Of a stretch of 64,000 nt of DNA, positions 53,286 to 60,909 are shown one piece after another; position 1 is the first letter of the stretch, and every line of letters starts with the position of its first letter. The stretch covers positions 1-64,000 of the forward strand of contig JAZOVZ010000099.1 in assembly GCA_045658965.1 (NCBI GenBank), given 5' to 3'. Source of the DNA: SVQP01 sp045658965 (GTDB lineage Bacteria > Bacillota > Clostridia > Oscillospirales > CAG-272). The notes beneath the pieces were generated by a model, which saw only the letters and a program-made list of their open reading frames with translations, made no database searches and was not told the origin of the DNA. Made by a program: the position numbers and the translations under genes.

Positions 53286-54467
53286 ATGCAAAAAAATCCG
53301 ATCAAGAGCGTGCTTTGCGCACTGTTGTGCGTTGTTTTCTGTGTGCTTTGGTGCACCTTGCCCACACACGCGCTGAGCGCAGAGGTCACCGTGCCTGCGT
53401 CTGTGAACGCGGAAGCCGCGATACTGATAGAGGCAGACAGCGGACGCGTGCTGTACGAGCAGCATGCGCATACCCGCATGCCCATGGCGTCCACGACCAA
53501 GATCATGACCGCGCTGGTTGTGCTGGAGCAATGCGACCTGACCGAGACCGTGGAGGTGGATGCTCGTGCCGTGGGCGTGGAGGGCTCGTCGGTATACCTG
53601 TACGAGGGAGAACGCTTGAGTGTGGAGCAGCTGCTCTTTGCGCTCATGCTGTCCTCTGCCAACGACGCTGCCGCTGCGCTTGCCTATCATACCGCGGGCA
53701 GTATTGAGGGCTTTGCCGCGCTGATGAATCAAAAGGCAAAATCGCTGGGGCTGCAAAATACGCAGTTTGCCAATCCCCACGGGCTGGATGCCAAGGGGCA
53801 CTATACCTCGGCGTACGATCTTGCCTGCATTGCGTCGTGCGCACTTGAAAACGAGGATTTTTTGCGTATCGTATCCACCGAAAAAAAGGTCATTCCCCTG
53901 CGCGAGCAAGAGGGGGCGCGCGTGCTGCGCAATCACAACAAGCTGCTCTCTTCCCTGGACGGCTGCATCGGCGTCAAGACCGGCTTTACCAAGAAAAGCG
54001 GTCGGTGCTTGGTCAGCGCCGCAGAGCGAGAGGGCGTGAGGCTTGTGTGCGTTACGCTGGACTGCCCCGACGACTGGCGCGTACATACCGCGCTACACGA
54101 GGGCGGCTTTGCCGCTTACGAGCGCGTCACGTTGGCAACTGCCAACGGCTTTGCCGCAGCTCTGCCCGTTGTGGGCGGCGTGCAAGCCGAGCTCTATTTG
54201 CAAACGGTTGCCGAAGTATCGCTCACCCTGCCGCGCCATCGCACAGAGATCACCTGCACGGTAATCGCGCCGCATTTTGCTTATGCCCCGATCGCGCCTG
54301 GCGAGCAGATAGGCGAGGCTATCTGGACAATGGACGGGGAGATCATTGCACGCGCACCGCTCTGCGCCATGTACGGCGTGGAAAAAAAGCAAATCAAGCG
54401 CAAGCCGCTTTCCCGGCTGCGCACACTACTCGATATGATCAAAGGACTGTTATGGAAGAACAAATAA
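53286..54467 (+). CDS. dacF: D-alanyl-D-alanine carboxypeptidase (DacF type)
   Basis: 393 residues. Signal peptide about 1-32. The serine peptidase S11 motifs are all present: STTK (69-72), SAN (125-127) and KTG (232-234). A C-terminal beta domain (about 265-370) and an amphipathic basic end complete the protein. It trims D-Ala from peptidoglycan stem peptides. Placement next to ytfJ suggests a spore cortex role, but a vegetative role cannot be excluded. Confidence 0.94.
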   Translation: MQKNPIKSVLCALLCVVFCVLWCTLPTHALSAEVTVPASVNAEAAILIEADSGRVLYEQHAHTRMPMASTTKIMTALVVLEQCDLTETVEVDARAVGVEGSSVYLYEGERLSVEQLLFALMLSSANDAAAALAYHTAGSIEGFAALMNQKAKSLGLQNTQFANPHGLDAKGHYTSAYDLACIASCALENEDFLRIVSTEKKVIPLREQEGARVLRNHNKLLSSLDGCIGVKTGFTKKSGRCLVSAAEREGVRLVCVTLDCPDDWRVHTALHEGGFAAYERVTLATANGFAAALPVVGGVQAELYLQTVAEVSLTLPRHRTEITCTVIAPHFAYAPIAPGEQIGEAIWTMDGEIIARAPLCAMYGVEKKQIKRKPLSRLRTLLDMIKGLLWKNK

Positions 54468-55186
54468 GACTTGCAAAATACTTTACCGACTGCGGTGTGC
54501 TCTCACGCCGCGCGGCAGAGGAAGAAATTAAAAAAGGCCGCGTCAAGGTCAACGGCGTCATTGCCGAGTTGGGACAAAAGATCACCCCCGGTAAGGACGT
54601 GGTGGAATACACGGGCAAGCGCATCATGCCCCCCAAAAAAGCTGCAAAGGTATACTTAATGCTCAACAAGCCCCGCGGCTTTGTGACCACCATGTCGGAC
54701 GAAAAGGGACGCCCCACGGTTGCCGAGCTGACCCGCAGCGCAGGCACGCGCGTCTATCCCGTGGGCAGACTGGACATGGACTCCTCGGGACTTTTGCTCA
54801 TGACCAACGACGGTGAGCTTGCCAACCGTCTGACGCATCCGCGCCACGATATCCCCAAGATCTATCACGTGCTGGTTGCGGGTCACCCCACCACCGCGCA
54901 GATGACAGGTCTTGGTGCACCTACCGAGCTGGACGGATACTTGACCCAACCCATTCGCGTGCGCAAGCTTGCCGAGGGCGAGCACGAGACGCTGCTCGAA
55001 ATGACGCTCTACGAAGGGCGCAACCGCCAGATCCGCCGCATTTGTGAGCTGCAAAACTTGCGCGTCAAGCAGCTTGTGCGCGTTGCCATCGGTGAATTGG
55101 AGCTTGGAGACGTGCCCGAGGGCAAATACGTGCATCTGAACGCCAATCAGGTTGCATATTTGAAAGGAGAGAGAGATCATGTTTGA
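54452..55186 (+). CDS. rluB: rRNA pseudouridine synthase (RluB/RsuA family)
   Basis: 244 residues from the ATG at 54452 (AAAGGA five bases upstream), overlapping dacF by 16 bp. S4 RNA-binding domain (about 1-60: LAKYFTDCGVLSRRAAEEEIKKGRVKVNG), then the synthase with LMLNKPRGFVTT and the catalytic Asp in YPVGRLDMDSSGLLLMTNDG (about 105). RNRQIRRICE lies near the C-terminus. RluB is the usual Firmicutes member next to dacF and scpB; exact target inferred. Confidence 0.93.
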   Translation: MEEQIRLAKYFTDCGVLSRRAAEEEIKKGRVKVNGVIAELGQKITPGKDVVEYTGKRIMPPKKAAKVYLMLNKPRGFVTTMSDEKGRPTVAELTRSAGTRVYPVGRLDMDSSGLLLMTNDGELANRLTHPRHDIPKIYHVLVAGHPTTAQMTGLGAPTELDGYLTQPIRVRKLAEGEHETLLEMTLYEGRNRQIRRICELQNLRVKQLVRVAIGELELGDVPEGKYVHLNANQVAYLKGERDHV

Positions 55187-55571
55187 GGTCAAGCCTATAC
55201 AGGACAAGCCCACGCAAGAAAAGGTCTGCAGCCTTTGCGGTGTGGAATTCCTGCCTGAGGATTTTTGCTACAGCGTATGGGATGAGGGCAAGTTTTCGGG
55301 AGTTTGTCAGTTCAATATCTACGAGGATCACGGTGAGGTGCATTCGCTGATCCCCCTGCCCGATGCGGATGCTTTTCAAGCCATGTTCACCGCAGGCAGA
55401 GCCGCGCTCAACTTCATTGACCTTTGCGACGTGCATCTTGCATACTACACGGGCGAGGTGCAGGACGAGGGGCTGATCAAAGCCATCGGATTCCGCCAAA
55501 ACGAGCAAGGCAAATGGGAAATGGATCTGACCGGATTTTTCACCAAGCCCTGCTCCTGCAAATGTGAATAA
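55179..55571 (+). CDS. Small cysteine-rich protein, GNAT-like C-terminus
   Basis: 130 residues, overlapping rluB by 8 bp. The N-terminus has CSLC, suggestive of a metal site, and the last residues are CSCKCE. The C-terminal part LIKAIGFRQNEQGKWEMDLTGFF resembles the end of acetyltransferase folds, but no acetyl-CoA binding loop is visible. I do not assign a function. Close coupling to rluB hints at a ribosome-related job. Confidence 0.65.
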   Translation: MFEVKPIQDKPTQEKVCSLCGVEFLPEDFCYSVWDEGKFSGVCQFNIYEDHGEVHSLIPLPDADAFQAMFTAGRAALNFIDLCDVHLAYYTGEVQDEGLIKAIGFRQNEQGKWEMDLTGFFTKPCSCKCE

Positions 55572-55593
55572 ACGCATTTTTCGAAAAAAACTG

Positions 55594-55622
55594 TTGACAA
55601 ACAATGACATTGCATGTAAAAT
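55594..55622 (+). promoter_or_regulatory. SigA promoter of the GC-anchored protein at 55661
   Basis: TTGACA (55594-55599), 17-bp spacer, TAAAAT (55617-55622). Confidence 0.9.
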
Positions 55623-55660
55623 ATACTTGTATACCAATATTACTTTCAAGGAGAAAAGTT

Positions 55661-56509
55661 ATGAAAAAAGCATTGTCTCTTATGCTTTGCGTACTGATGC
55701 TGGCATCCTGCTTTGCTCTTTGCGCTTATGCAAATGAAGAAACCACTGAAGCAACCACCGAAGAAGCTACCACAGAGGGTGCTGCTCCCGTTGAGCGCAC
55801 CAATGACAGACTCGTATTCGACCTTGATCTGATCTCCAAGCCCAATCCCGTCGGCGGCAACAACGGTCTGGCAAAGAACAGCGGCGTTTCCAAAAAGGGT
55901 GAGTGGGAAGGCTTCAGAATTGAAATCAAGTATCCCGAAGACCCCAACTTCACCATCAATTATTCGAACTACTTCAAAAAGTACGATCTGACCCCTCTGA
56001 CCGGCGAAGAGGTTTCCTACATCGTGCTCAGATTCGTAGTTCCCGAGGATGGCTACTACGATGACTTTGAGATCTATCACTGCGCAGGTCAGGTAACCGC
56101 TCCCACCGAGGACGCTAAGGCAGTCAGCGAATACTGTGACGAGGCAAACGGCTTTACCTACTTCATCTTCAACCTTGAGGGTGCATGGGAAGGCAATATC
56201 AGCCAGCTTCGAATCGACCCCATCGGTATGGACGAGGGTGATGTGATCTACCTGATGGAGATTGCTATGTTCAAGACCGAAGAGGACGCTTACAACTGGT
56301 GCGGCTTTGAGGAAGAGGAAGAGACCGAAGCTCCCACCACCGAGGCTGCTACCACCGAGGCTGAAACCGAGGAAGAGACCGAGGCAGGCACCAAGAAGCC
56401 CGCAGCTGCAAAGCCCGAGGAAAAGAAGGGCTGCGGCAGCATCGTAAGCATCGGCGCAGTTGTTGCAATGATCACTCTGGGTGCAGTTTGCATCAAGAAG
56501 AAGGATTGA
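55661..56509 (+). CDS. Secreted protein with GC-type C-terminal anchor
   Basis: 282 residues from the ATG at 55661 (AAGGAG seven bases upstream). Signal peptide about 1-24, a Thr/Glu-rich linker, a beta-rich domain (about 45-205) resembling carbohydrate-binding or galactose-binding-like folds, and a second Glu/Thr/Ala linker. The end is KKGCGS, a hydrophobic segment and KKKD, the same organisation as in the GH71/GH99-like protein. Own promoter and terminator. Function unknown. Confidence 0.75.
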   Translation: MKKALSLMLCVLMLASCFALCAYANEETTEATTEEATTEGAAPVERTNDRLVFDLDLISKPNPVGGNNGLAKNSGVSKKGEWEGFRIEIKYPEDPNFTINYSNYFKKYDLTPLTGEEVSYIVLRFVVPEDGYYDDFEIYHCAGQVTAPTEDAKAVSEYCDEANGFTYFIFNLEGAWEGNISQLRIDPIGMDEGDVIYLMEIAMFKTEEDAYNWCGFEEEEETEAPTTEAATTEAETEEETEAGTKKPAAAKPEEKKGCGSIVSIGAVVAMITLGAVCIKKKD

Positions 56510-56528
56510 TCTTCAATATGAAAATAAC

Positions 56529-56563
56529 AAACTCCGACAGATTTGAGTCTGTCGGAGTTTTTC
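56529..56563. terminator. Intrinsic terminator between convergent genes
   Basis: AAACTCCGACAGA (56529-56541) pairs with TCTGTCGGAGTTT (56548-56560), then more T. It serves the gene at 55661 and possibly the GNAT gene on the other strand. Confidence 0.9.
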
Positions 56564-57091
56564 TTATAATATCGTAATCCAATACCGCCGAATACGGTGA
56601 TGCCCTTCCGCGTCATTGTATGCTTCGATGGTGTCTTGCCACTTCCCGCCCATTTTTTCGCACAGGCGAATGGACGCGACGTTATTTTCATGAATAGTCA
56701 GCAACACCTTTTCCATACCGTAGGCTTTTGCGATCTCCAAGCCGCTTTGCAGAATTTGCGTGCCGTAACCCTTTCCCCATTCGGATACGCGAACGGCATA
56801 GCCAATGCTGCCGATCTCGGTCATGACCTTGTCCGTAAACTGCGTTCTGAGCTGAAATTCACCAATAAAACGGTCCCCATCCACCGCCCAATAGTGAATA
56901 CTCGGAGATTGCCCCTCGATCAGCCCCTGCTCCTTTTTATCGTATATCGGCTTTGTGCGTTCAAACCAGCCGTCATCGATATGCCTCGGATCGGTGGGAC
57001 GGAAATAGAGCACGCCATTGTCATATAGCTCTTGGCAATATGCCTTGTAACCCGCCATATATGCGGGGCATCGTTTGATAAGACGCAGCAT
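56564..57091 (-). CDS. GNAT-family N-acetyltransferase
   Basis: 175 residues from the ATG at 57091 (AGGAGG six bases upstream). GNAT core: YWAVDGDRFIGEFQLRTQF, the acetyl-CoA loop region VSEWGKGYGTQIL (Q/RxxGxG/A type) and VLLTIHENNVASIRLCEKMGG near the end. It resembles the YkkB/RimJ-like group that starts with a conserved N-terminal helix. Substrate unknown. It ends 21 bp from the convergent terminator stem. Confidence 0.9.
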   Translation of the reverse strand: MLRLIKRCPAYMAGYKAYCQELYDNGVLYFRPTDPRHIDDGWFERTKPIYDKKEQGLIEGQSPSIHYWAVDGDRFIGEFQLRTQFTDKVMTEIGSIGYAVRVSEWGKGYGTQILQSGLEIAKAYGMEKVLLTIHENNVASIRLCEKMGGKWQDTIEAYNDAEGHHRIRRYWITIL

Positions 57092-57125
57092 GCGTTTCCT
57101 CCTTTTTGAGAAATATACGTAAAAA

Positions 57126-58430
57126 TCAAGCGTCAAGGCTATCCTTATCAAGCAAAAATTCTTTTACGCCCATCATGACGTATCCCTTTTCATCTCGGCG
57201 TGGCTTCATGCTCTTTTCAACAACGATGATCTTTTTGAAAGAATCCATAGTTTTATCAAAAGATGCGGTTTCTTGTTCGTACTTTGCCTGATCTGGAATT
57301 GCATATGCGGATTGAATATAGTATTTTTTGCTACCAAGAGTCGCAATAAAGTCAATTTCGAGCTGGGTGCGAGTTTCTTTTCCTTCTGCATCTCTTCCAC
57401 GCGACTCTACCATACCGACATCCACTTGGTAGCCCCTGTAACGAAGCTCATTATAGATCATATTCTCCATAATGTGAGTGCCTTCAATCTGACGGAAATT
57501 CAAACGAGCATTGCGAAGACCGATATCCTCAAAGTAAATTTTATAAGGAGTGCCGATATATTTTCTGCCTTTAACATTATATCGCTTCACGCGAGTGAGC
57601 ATAAAGGCATCTTCCATATGGGAGATATAACGGTCTACAGTAGCATCGCAGATACTGTTGCCTCCATGAACACTATTCATTGTGTTCGCGATGTTTCGAG
57701 GATTGGTAAGAGCCGAAATACCGGATGCAACAACGTCAAGAACTTCTCCGATGGTTACTTCATCCTGCAAACCGTAACGATTTTTTATATCGCGCAAGTA
57801 AAGATTTTGCATTTGAGAAATAAGGTAACCCGACTTCTGCTCTTCGGTTGCCATCAGCGCTACCGCTGGTAAGCCGCCATAGATAGAATAATCGTCAAAG
57901 GCCTCGCTCTTATCTCCACCCTTAAATGCATAATACTCCGAGAAGGATAGAGGGAGTACGTGAACCTCATCGCCTCTGCCTTCAAATTCGGTCAGAATAT
58001 CTTTTGATAAGAATCTGGAATTGCTTCCGGTAACATATACATCCAGATTATCTTTGCGAAGAAATCCATTCATGACAGATTCAAATGCGCCGAGCTTTTG
58101 CACCTCGTCAAGCAGAATGTAATGCATTTCATTATCCGCGATTTGAGGTTGCAACCAATTCAAAAATTTAGTGGGATCGACTTTTCTGTCCTCACGTTCA
58201 TTATCAAGAACGATAGGATTTTCTCCGATTTTCAATAAATCGTCAGCCGAGTCGAACGCAAATTTAATAATATGATCCTCTGCTATTTTTTCTGCAATTA
58301 AGTGTTTATAAAACAAAGTGTTGAGCAAATATGATTTTCCACTTCTGCGAATGCCGGTAATAACCTTGATGAAGCCATTGTGTTTTCTGACAATAAGTCT
58401 ATTCAGATAAACGTCTCTTTTAATCTCCAT
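57126..58430 (-). CDS. AAA_14/DUF4143 ATP-binding protein
   Basis: 434 residues from the ATG at 58430 (GGAGG five bases upstream). AAA+ ATPase with Walker A GIRRSGKSYLL (about 26-36), Walker B HYILLDEVQKL (about 103-113) and sensor VTGSNSRFLS, then a DUF4143 domain with a nuclease-like end (QLEIDFIATLGSKKYYIQ). Proteins of this architecture are frequent accessory genes of unknown role in anaerobes. AT-rich, unlike its neighbours, so probably acquired. Its promoter is flanked by two palindromes. Confidence 0.92.
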   Translation of the reverse strand: MEIKRDVYLNRLIVRKHNGFIKVITGIRRSGKSYLLNTLFYKHLIAEKIAEDHIIKFAFDSADDLLKIGENPIVLDNEREDRKVDPTKFLNWLQPQIADNEMHYILLDEVQKLGAFESVMNGFLRKDNLDVYVTGSNSRFLSKDILTEFEGRGDEVHVLPLSFSEYYAFKGGDKSEAFDDYSIYGGLPAVALMATEEQKSGYLISQMQNLYLRDIKNRYGLQDEVTIGEVLDVVASGISALTNPRNIANTMNSVHGGNSICDATVDRYISHMEDAFMLTRVKRYNVKGRKYIGTPYKIYFEDIGLRNARLNFRQIEGTHIMENMIYNELRYRGYQVDVGMVESRGRDAEGKETRTQLEIDFIATLGSKKYYIQSAYAIPDQAKYEQETASFDKTMDSFKKIIVVEKSMKPRRDEKGYVMMGVKEFLLDKDSLDA

Positions 58431-58440
58431 AATAACCTCC

Positions 58441-58478
58441 ATCTAATATTTTTGCCGCAAACGGCATTTTTATTAGAT
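58441..58478. promoter_or_regulatory. Palindrome 1 at the AAA_14 promoter
   Basis: ATCTAAT (58441-58447) and ATTAGAT (58472-58478) enclose GCCG-CAAA-CGGC (58454-58465). It covers the predicted transcription start region, just downstream of the -10 box. Confidence 0.7.
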
Positions 58479-58480
58479 AT

Positions 58481-58509
58481 ATTATACACCATATTTTTGA
58501 AAATTACAA
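58481..58509 (-). promoter_or_regulatory. SigA promoter of the AAA_14 gene
   Basis: Minus strand TTGTAA (58509-58504), 17-bp spacer, TATAAT (58486-58481). It sits between the two palindromes. Confidence 0.8.
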
Positions 58510-58517
58510 TAGGGTTC

Positions 58518-58555
58518 ATCTAATTTTTTTGCCGCAATCGGCATTTTTGTTAGAT
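58518..58555. promoter_or_regulatory. Palindrome 2 at the AAA_14 promoter
   Basis: ATCTAAT (58518-58524) and GTTAGAT (58549-58555) enclose GCCG-CAAT-CGGC (58531-58542). Almost the same as palindrome 1, in the same orientation, 77 bp away and just upstream of the -35 box. Confidence 0.7.
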
Positions 58556-58572
58556 AGATTACCACAATATTC

Positions 58573-58602
58573 AAAAAAAGCAGAGCCGCGCTCTGCTTTT
58601 TT
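58573..58602 (-). terminator. Intrinsic terminator
   Basis: AAAAAGCAGAGC and GCTCTGCTTTTT form a near-perfect stem, with T-run on both sides. It ends the acyl-CoA synthetase gene. Confidence 0.9.
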
Positions 58603-58610
58603 TGATCCGT

Positions 58611-60323
58611 TTACTTGACCAAATGTCTCTTGATCTTCTTGGAAGTAGTCTTTTCAAACTCGGTCGAGCGCAGCTCGATCAGAGAGACCTGCTTAAAGCT
58701 GGGCAGGTCGCGGTTAATGGCGCGGATAGACGCAAGGATGGTCGCCTTGACGTTCTCTTCGGAGCAATCCTTTTCAAACTTATCGTAATTGGGATAAATG
58801 ACCGCTACCAGTGCCGTGGGCGTATGCTCGTCTGCCTTTCTGCCCACAACCACACATTCGGCAACCGTGTCAAGCGCACCAAGGTACTCCTCGATCTCCT
58901 CGGGGAATACGTTCTTGCCGTTATCCAGCACGATAACCGACTTGCATCTGCCGGTGATATAATAGTATCCCTGCTCGTCCTTGTAGCCCACGTCACCCGT
59001 GCGGAACCAGCCGTCACTTGTGAACACGGCAGCGTTTGCCTCGGGATTTTCGTAATATCCAAGCATGACGTTGCTGCCCTTGACCTGGATTTCTCCTTCA
59101 TTGTAGCCCTTATCGTTTTTGCCGTAGCCATTGGTATCCAGACGCAGATTGCAGCTGCTGACGGGTCTGCCGATAGATCCCGGCTTGGGCGCAAAGAAGG
59201 GGTTGAGCGTAGTCAAAGGCGAGCACTCGGTAATGCCGCAGCCCTCGTAGACCGTAATACCAAAGCTATCAAAGGTATGAATGAGCGCAGGATTGAGCTT
59301 GGCGCCGCCACAGATAATGGTGCGCAGATTGCCGCCAAACGCGCGATGCACGTCCGAGAACAGCTTACGACGCACGTCCACACCCGTCTTGCGCAAGGCA
59401 TCCGAGGTCTTCATAGCCGCGCGCAGCGTCTTTACCTTTCCCTTCTTCTCTGCCTCTGCCCACACCTTTTTCTCCATGGTGTCAAGGAACAGGGGCACCA
59501 GCGTCATGATGGTGGGCTGAAAACGGTTCATGTTCTTGACCACGTGGCGCAGCTTGTCGTTGATGCAGACGGTCATGCCCAGGAGCAGCTCTGCCTGCAG
59601 ACACATCAATTCGTAGGTATGGTGCACGGGCAGCACGCTCAAGGACACGTCGTCGGGCGTCATGTCAATATAACGCATGGCAGCGTTTACGGTAGAATAA
59701 ATATTCTGCTGGCTGAGCATGACGCACTTGGACGTGCCCGTCGTACCCGAGGTAAACAGCATTTGTGCCATTTTGGTTCTGTCCTGAATGCGGGGCAGAT
59801 GATAGCCCGCGCGCACGCTGCCGCCTCCCATACGCAGTACCTTTTCAAAAGAGGATACCTTATTGTGATCCCCTCTCTCGGGGTGCATGGGAATAAAGTG
59901 CTTGAGCGTGGGATGATTGTCCATAGCGGCATCGAACTTACCGTTAAACGACTCACCGTAAATGACCGCCTCGGCATCCACCGATGCGATAAACTGCTCG
60001 ATCTGAGACTGCGCGATCTCCTTGTCCATGGGAATGATCACACTGTCCAAGACCAGCACGGCAATGTACGCGGTCAGCCACTGAGGGCTGTTTTCACCAA
60101 TCAACGCAATTCTTTTGCCGGCAAGACCAAGTGCGTCCAGTCCTGCTGCCATATCCAAAATATTGTCGCAAAAGCTTTTATAGGTCATTTCCATGACTTT
60201 GCTGCCTTCTATATAGCGCAGCGCAACCTTGTCGCCGTGCTCACGCATGGCAGCATACAGGTCGCTTGCATCCCAGATCTTGGGGCAATACGTGCTTGCA
60301 GCCTTCGTTGCTTGTTTTTTCAT
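58611..60323 (-). CDS. Long-chain acyl-CoA synthetase/AMP-binding protein
   Basis: 570 residues from the ATG at 60323 (AAGAGG eight bases upstream); an in-frame ATG at 60353 lacks a ribosome site. It activates a carboxylic acid with ATP, probably a fatty acid, to an acyl-AMP and then thioester. The AMP-binding signature is LFTSGTTGTSKCVMLS (about 195-210), followed by YEGCGITECSPL, FRTGDVGYKDEQGYYYITGR and the C-terminal Lys region TTSKKIKRH. Stand-alone gene; the acyl substrate is inferred from family resemblance. Confidence 0.92.
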   Translation of the reverse strand: MKKQATKAASTYCPKIWDASDLYAAMREHGDKVALRYIEGSKVMEMTYKSFCDNILDMAAGLDALGLAGKRIALIGENSPQWLTAYIAVLVLDSVIIPMDKEIAQSQIEQFIASVDAEAVIYGESFNGKFDAAMDNHPTLKHFIPMHPERGDHNKVSSFEKVLRMGGGSVRAGYHLPRIQDRTKMAQMLFTSGTTGTSKCVMLSQQNIYSTVNAAMRYIDMTPDDVSLSVLPVHHTYELMCLQAELLLGMTVCINDKLRHVVKNMNRFQPTIMTLVPLFLDTMEKKVWAEAEKKGKVKTLRAAMKTSDALRKTGVDVRRKLFSDVHRAFGGNLRTIICGGAKLNPALIHTFDSFGITVYEGCGITECSPLTTLNPFFAPKPGSIGRPVSSCNLRLDTNGYGKNDKGYNEGEIQVKGSNVMLGYYENPEANAAVFTSDGWFRTGDVGYKDEQGYYYITGRCKSVIVLDNGKNVFPEEIEEYLGALDTVAECVVVGRKADEHTPTALVAVIYPNYDKFEKDCSEENVKATILASIRAINRDLPSFKQVSLIELRSTEFEKTTSKKIKRHLVK

Positions 60324-60364
60324 AATCGGATACCTCTTTTCATAGCGGTTCAATTTTCCTATTC

Positions 60365-60393
60365 ATTATAAAAAGCATTGTGCGTTTTGTCAA
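60365..60393 (-). promoter_or_regulatory. SigA promoter of the acyl-CoA synthetase gene
   Basis: Minus strand TTGACA (60393-60388), 17-bp spacer, TATAAT (60370-60365). Consensus hexamers. Confidence 0.92.
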
Positions 60394-60398
60394 GCGGA

Positions 60399-60415
60399 TG
60401 TGACATTTGTTCACA
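60399..60415. promoter_or_regulatory. Crp-like imperfect palindrome upstream of the acyl-CoA synthetase promoter
   Basis: TGTGA-CATTTGT-TCACA; half-sites match Crp-type sites but the spacer is 7 rather than 6. It sits five bases upstream of the -35 box. Compare the perfect site at 15192. Confidence 0.35.
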
Positions 60416-60515
60416 AATCCACCTATTTAATGTTACATTTGTAACTATTGCGATTATTCATAAGACAAATATTGCTCTTTTCTCTTCCAAATGATGCGTT
60501 TATACACCAGTATGA

Positions 60516-60544
60516 TTGAAATTCACGAAATAGTATGCTATAAT
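60516..60544 (+). promoter_or_regulatory. SigA promoter of the small lipoprotein gene
   Basis: TTGAAA (60516-60521), 17-bp spacer, TATAAT (60539-60544), 41 bp before the ATG at 60586. Confidence 0.85.
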
Positions 60545-60585
60545 CAAATTGAATTTATACAATTTATATAATAGGAGGTTGTTTT

Positions 60586-60702
60586 ATGCGTTTTTCCAAG
60601 TATGCGGCAACAATTTTGTGTGGCTGTATATTGCTCTCGGCTGTTGCCTGCAAGCCAAGCTCCGACTTGACCGAGGCAATCAAGCAAAAAGCAACGCTGT
60701 AA
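60586..60702 (+). CDS. Very small lipoprotein (38 residues)
   Basis: AGGAGG precedes the ATG at 60586. The 38 residues are a signal peptide with lipobox LLSAVAC followed by only about 16 mature residues (KPSSDLTEAIKQKATL). The N-terminus resembles that of the beta-helix lipoprotein at 60910 (both end their signal in AC-KP). It could be a true small lipoprotein or the remnant of a truncated lipoprotein gene. The promoter and ribosome site are intact. Confidence 0.6.
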   Translation: MRFSKYAATILCGCILLSAVACKPSSDLTEAIKQKATL

Positions 60703-60763
60703 TTCAAGCAAGATAGAACATATCAGATCCGCGACTGAAACATGAATACAAAGGAGGATTAGC

Positions 60764-60796
60764 GTGAAAGTTTACGTCATATTCCTTCTTGCTTAA
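60764..60796 (+). CDS. Ten-codon reading frame with strong ribosome site
   Basis: AAAGGAGG lies six bases before a GTG that opens a 10-codon frame (MKVYVIFLLA) ending in TAA. It reads like the beginning of a signal peptide. It may be a leader peptide of the following gene or what is left of a deleted secreted protein. No amino-acid run suggests classical attenuation. Confidence 0.3.
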   Translation: MKVYVIFLLA

Positions 60797-60808
60797 CCAT
60801 TCACGCCT

Positions 60809-60868
60809 AAACTTCACCTAAAAATGGGACCCAACCCATTTTTGGAGCCAAGCTCCGCGGTGAAGTTT
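60809..60868 (+). repeat. Three-way-junction palindromic element
   Basis: AAACTTCACC (60809-60818) pairs with GGTGAAGTTT (60859-60868). Inside are two further perfect hairpins, AAAAATGGG/CCCATTTTT (60820-60843) and GGAGC/GCTCC (60844-60856). The layout is a compact three-way junction in the leader of the beta-helix gene. It may be a dispersed repeat or an RNA regulator. Confidence 0.7.
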
Positions 60869-60882
60869 CCATCACTATTTTA

Positions 60883-60897
60883 GCCGCCATAGGCGGC
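60883..60897 (+). promoter_or_regulatory. GC-rich hairpin directly before the ribosome site
   Basis: GCCGCC-ATA-GGCGGC (60883-60897), ending three bases before GGAGG of the gene at 60910. As RNA it could hinder ribosome access or stabilise the 5' end. Confidence 0.6.
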
Positions 60898-60909
60898 ATG
60901 GAGGTTACT

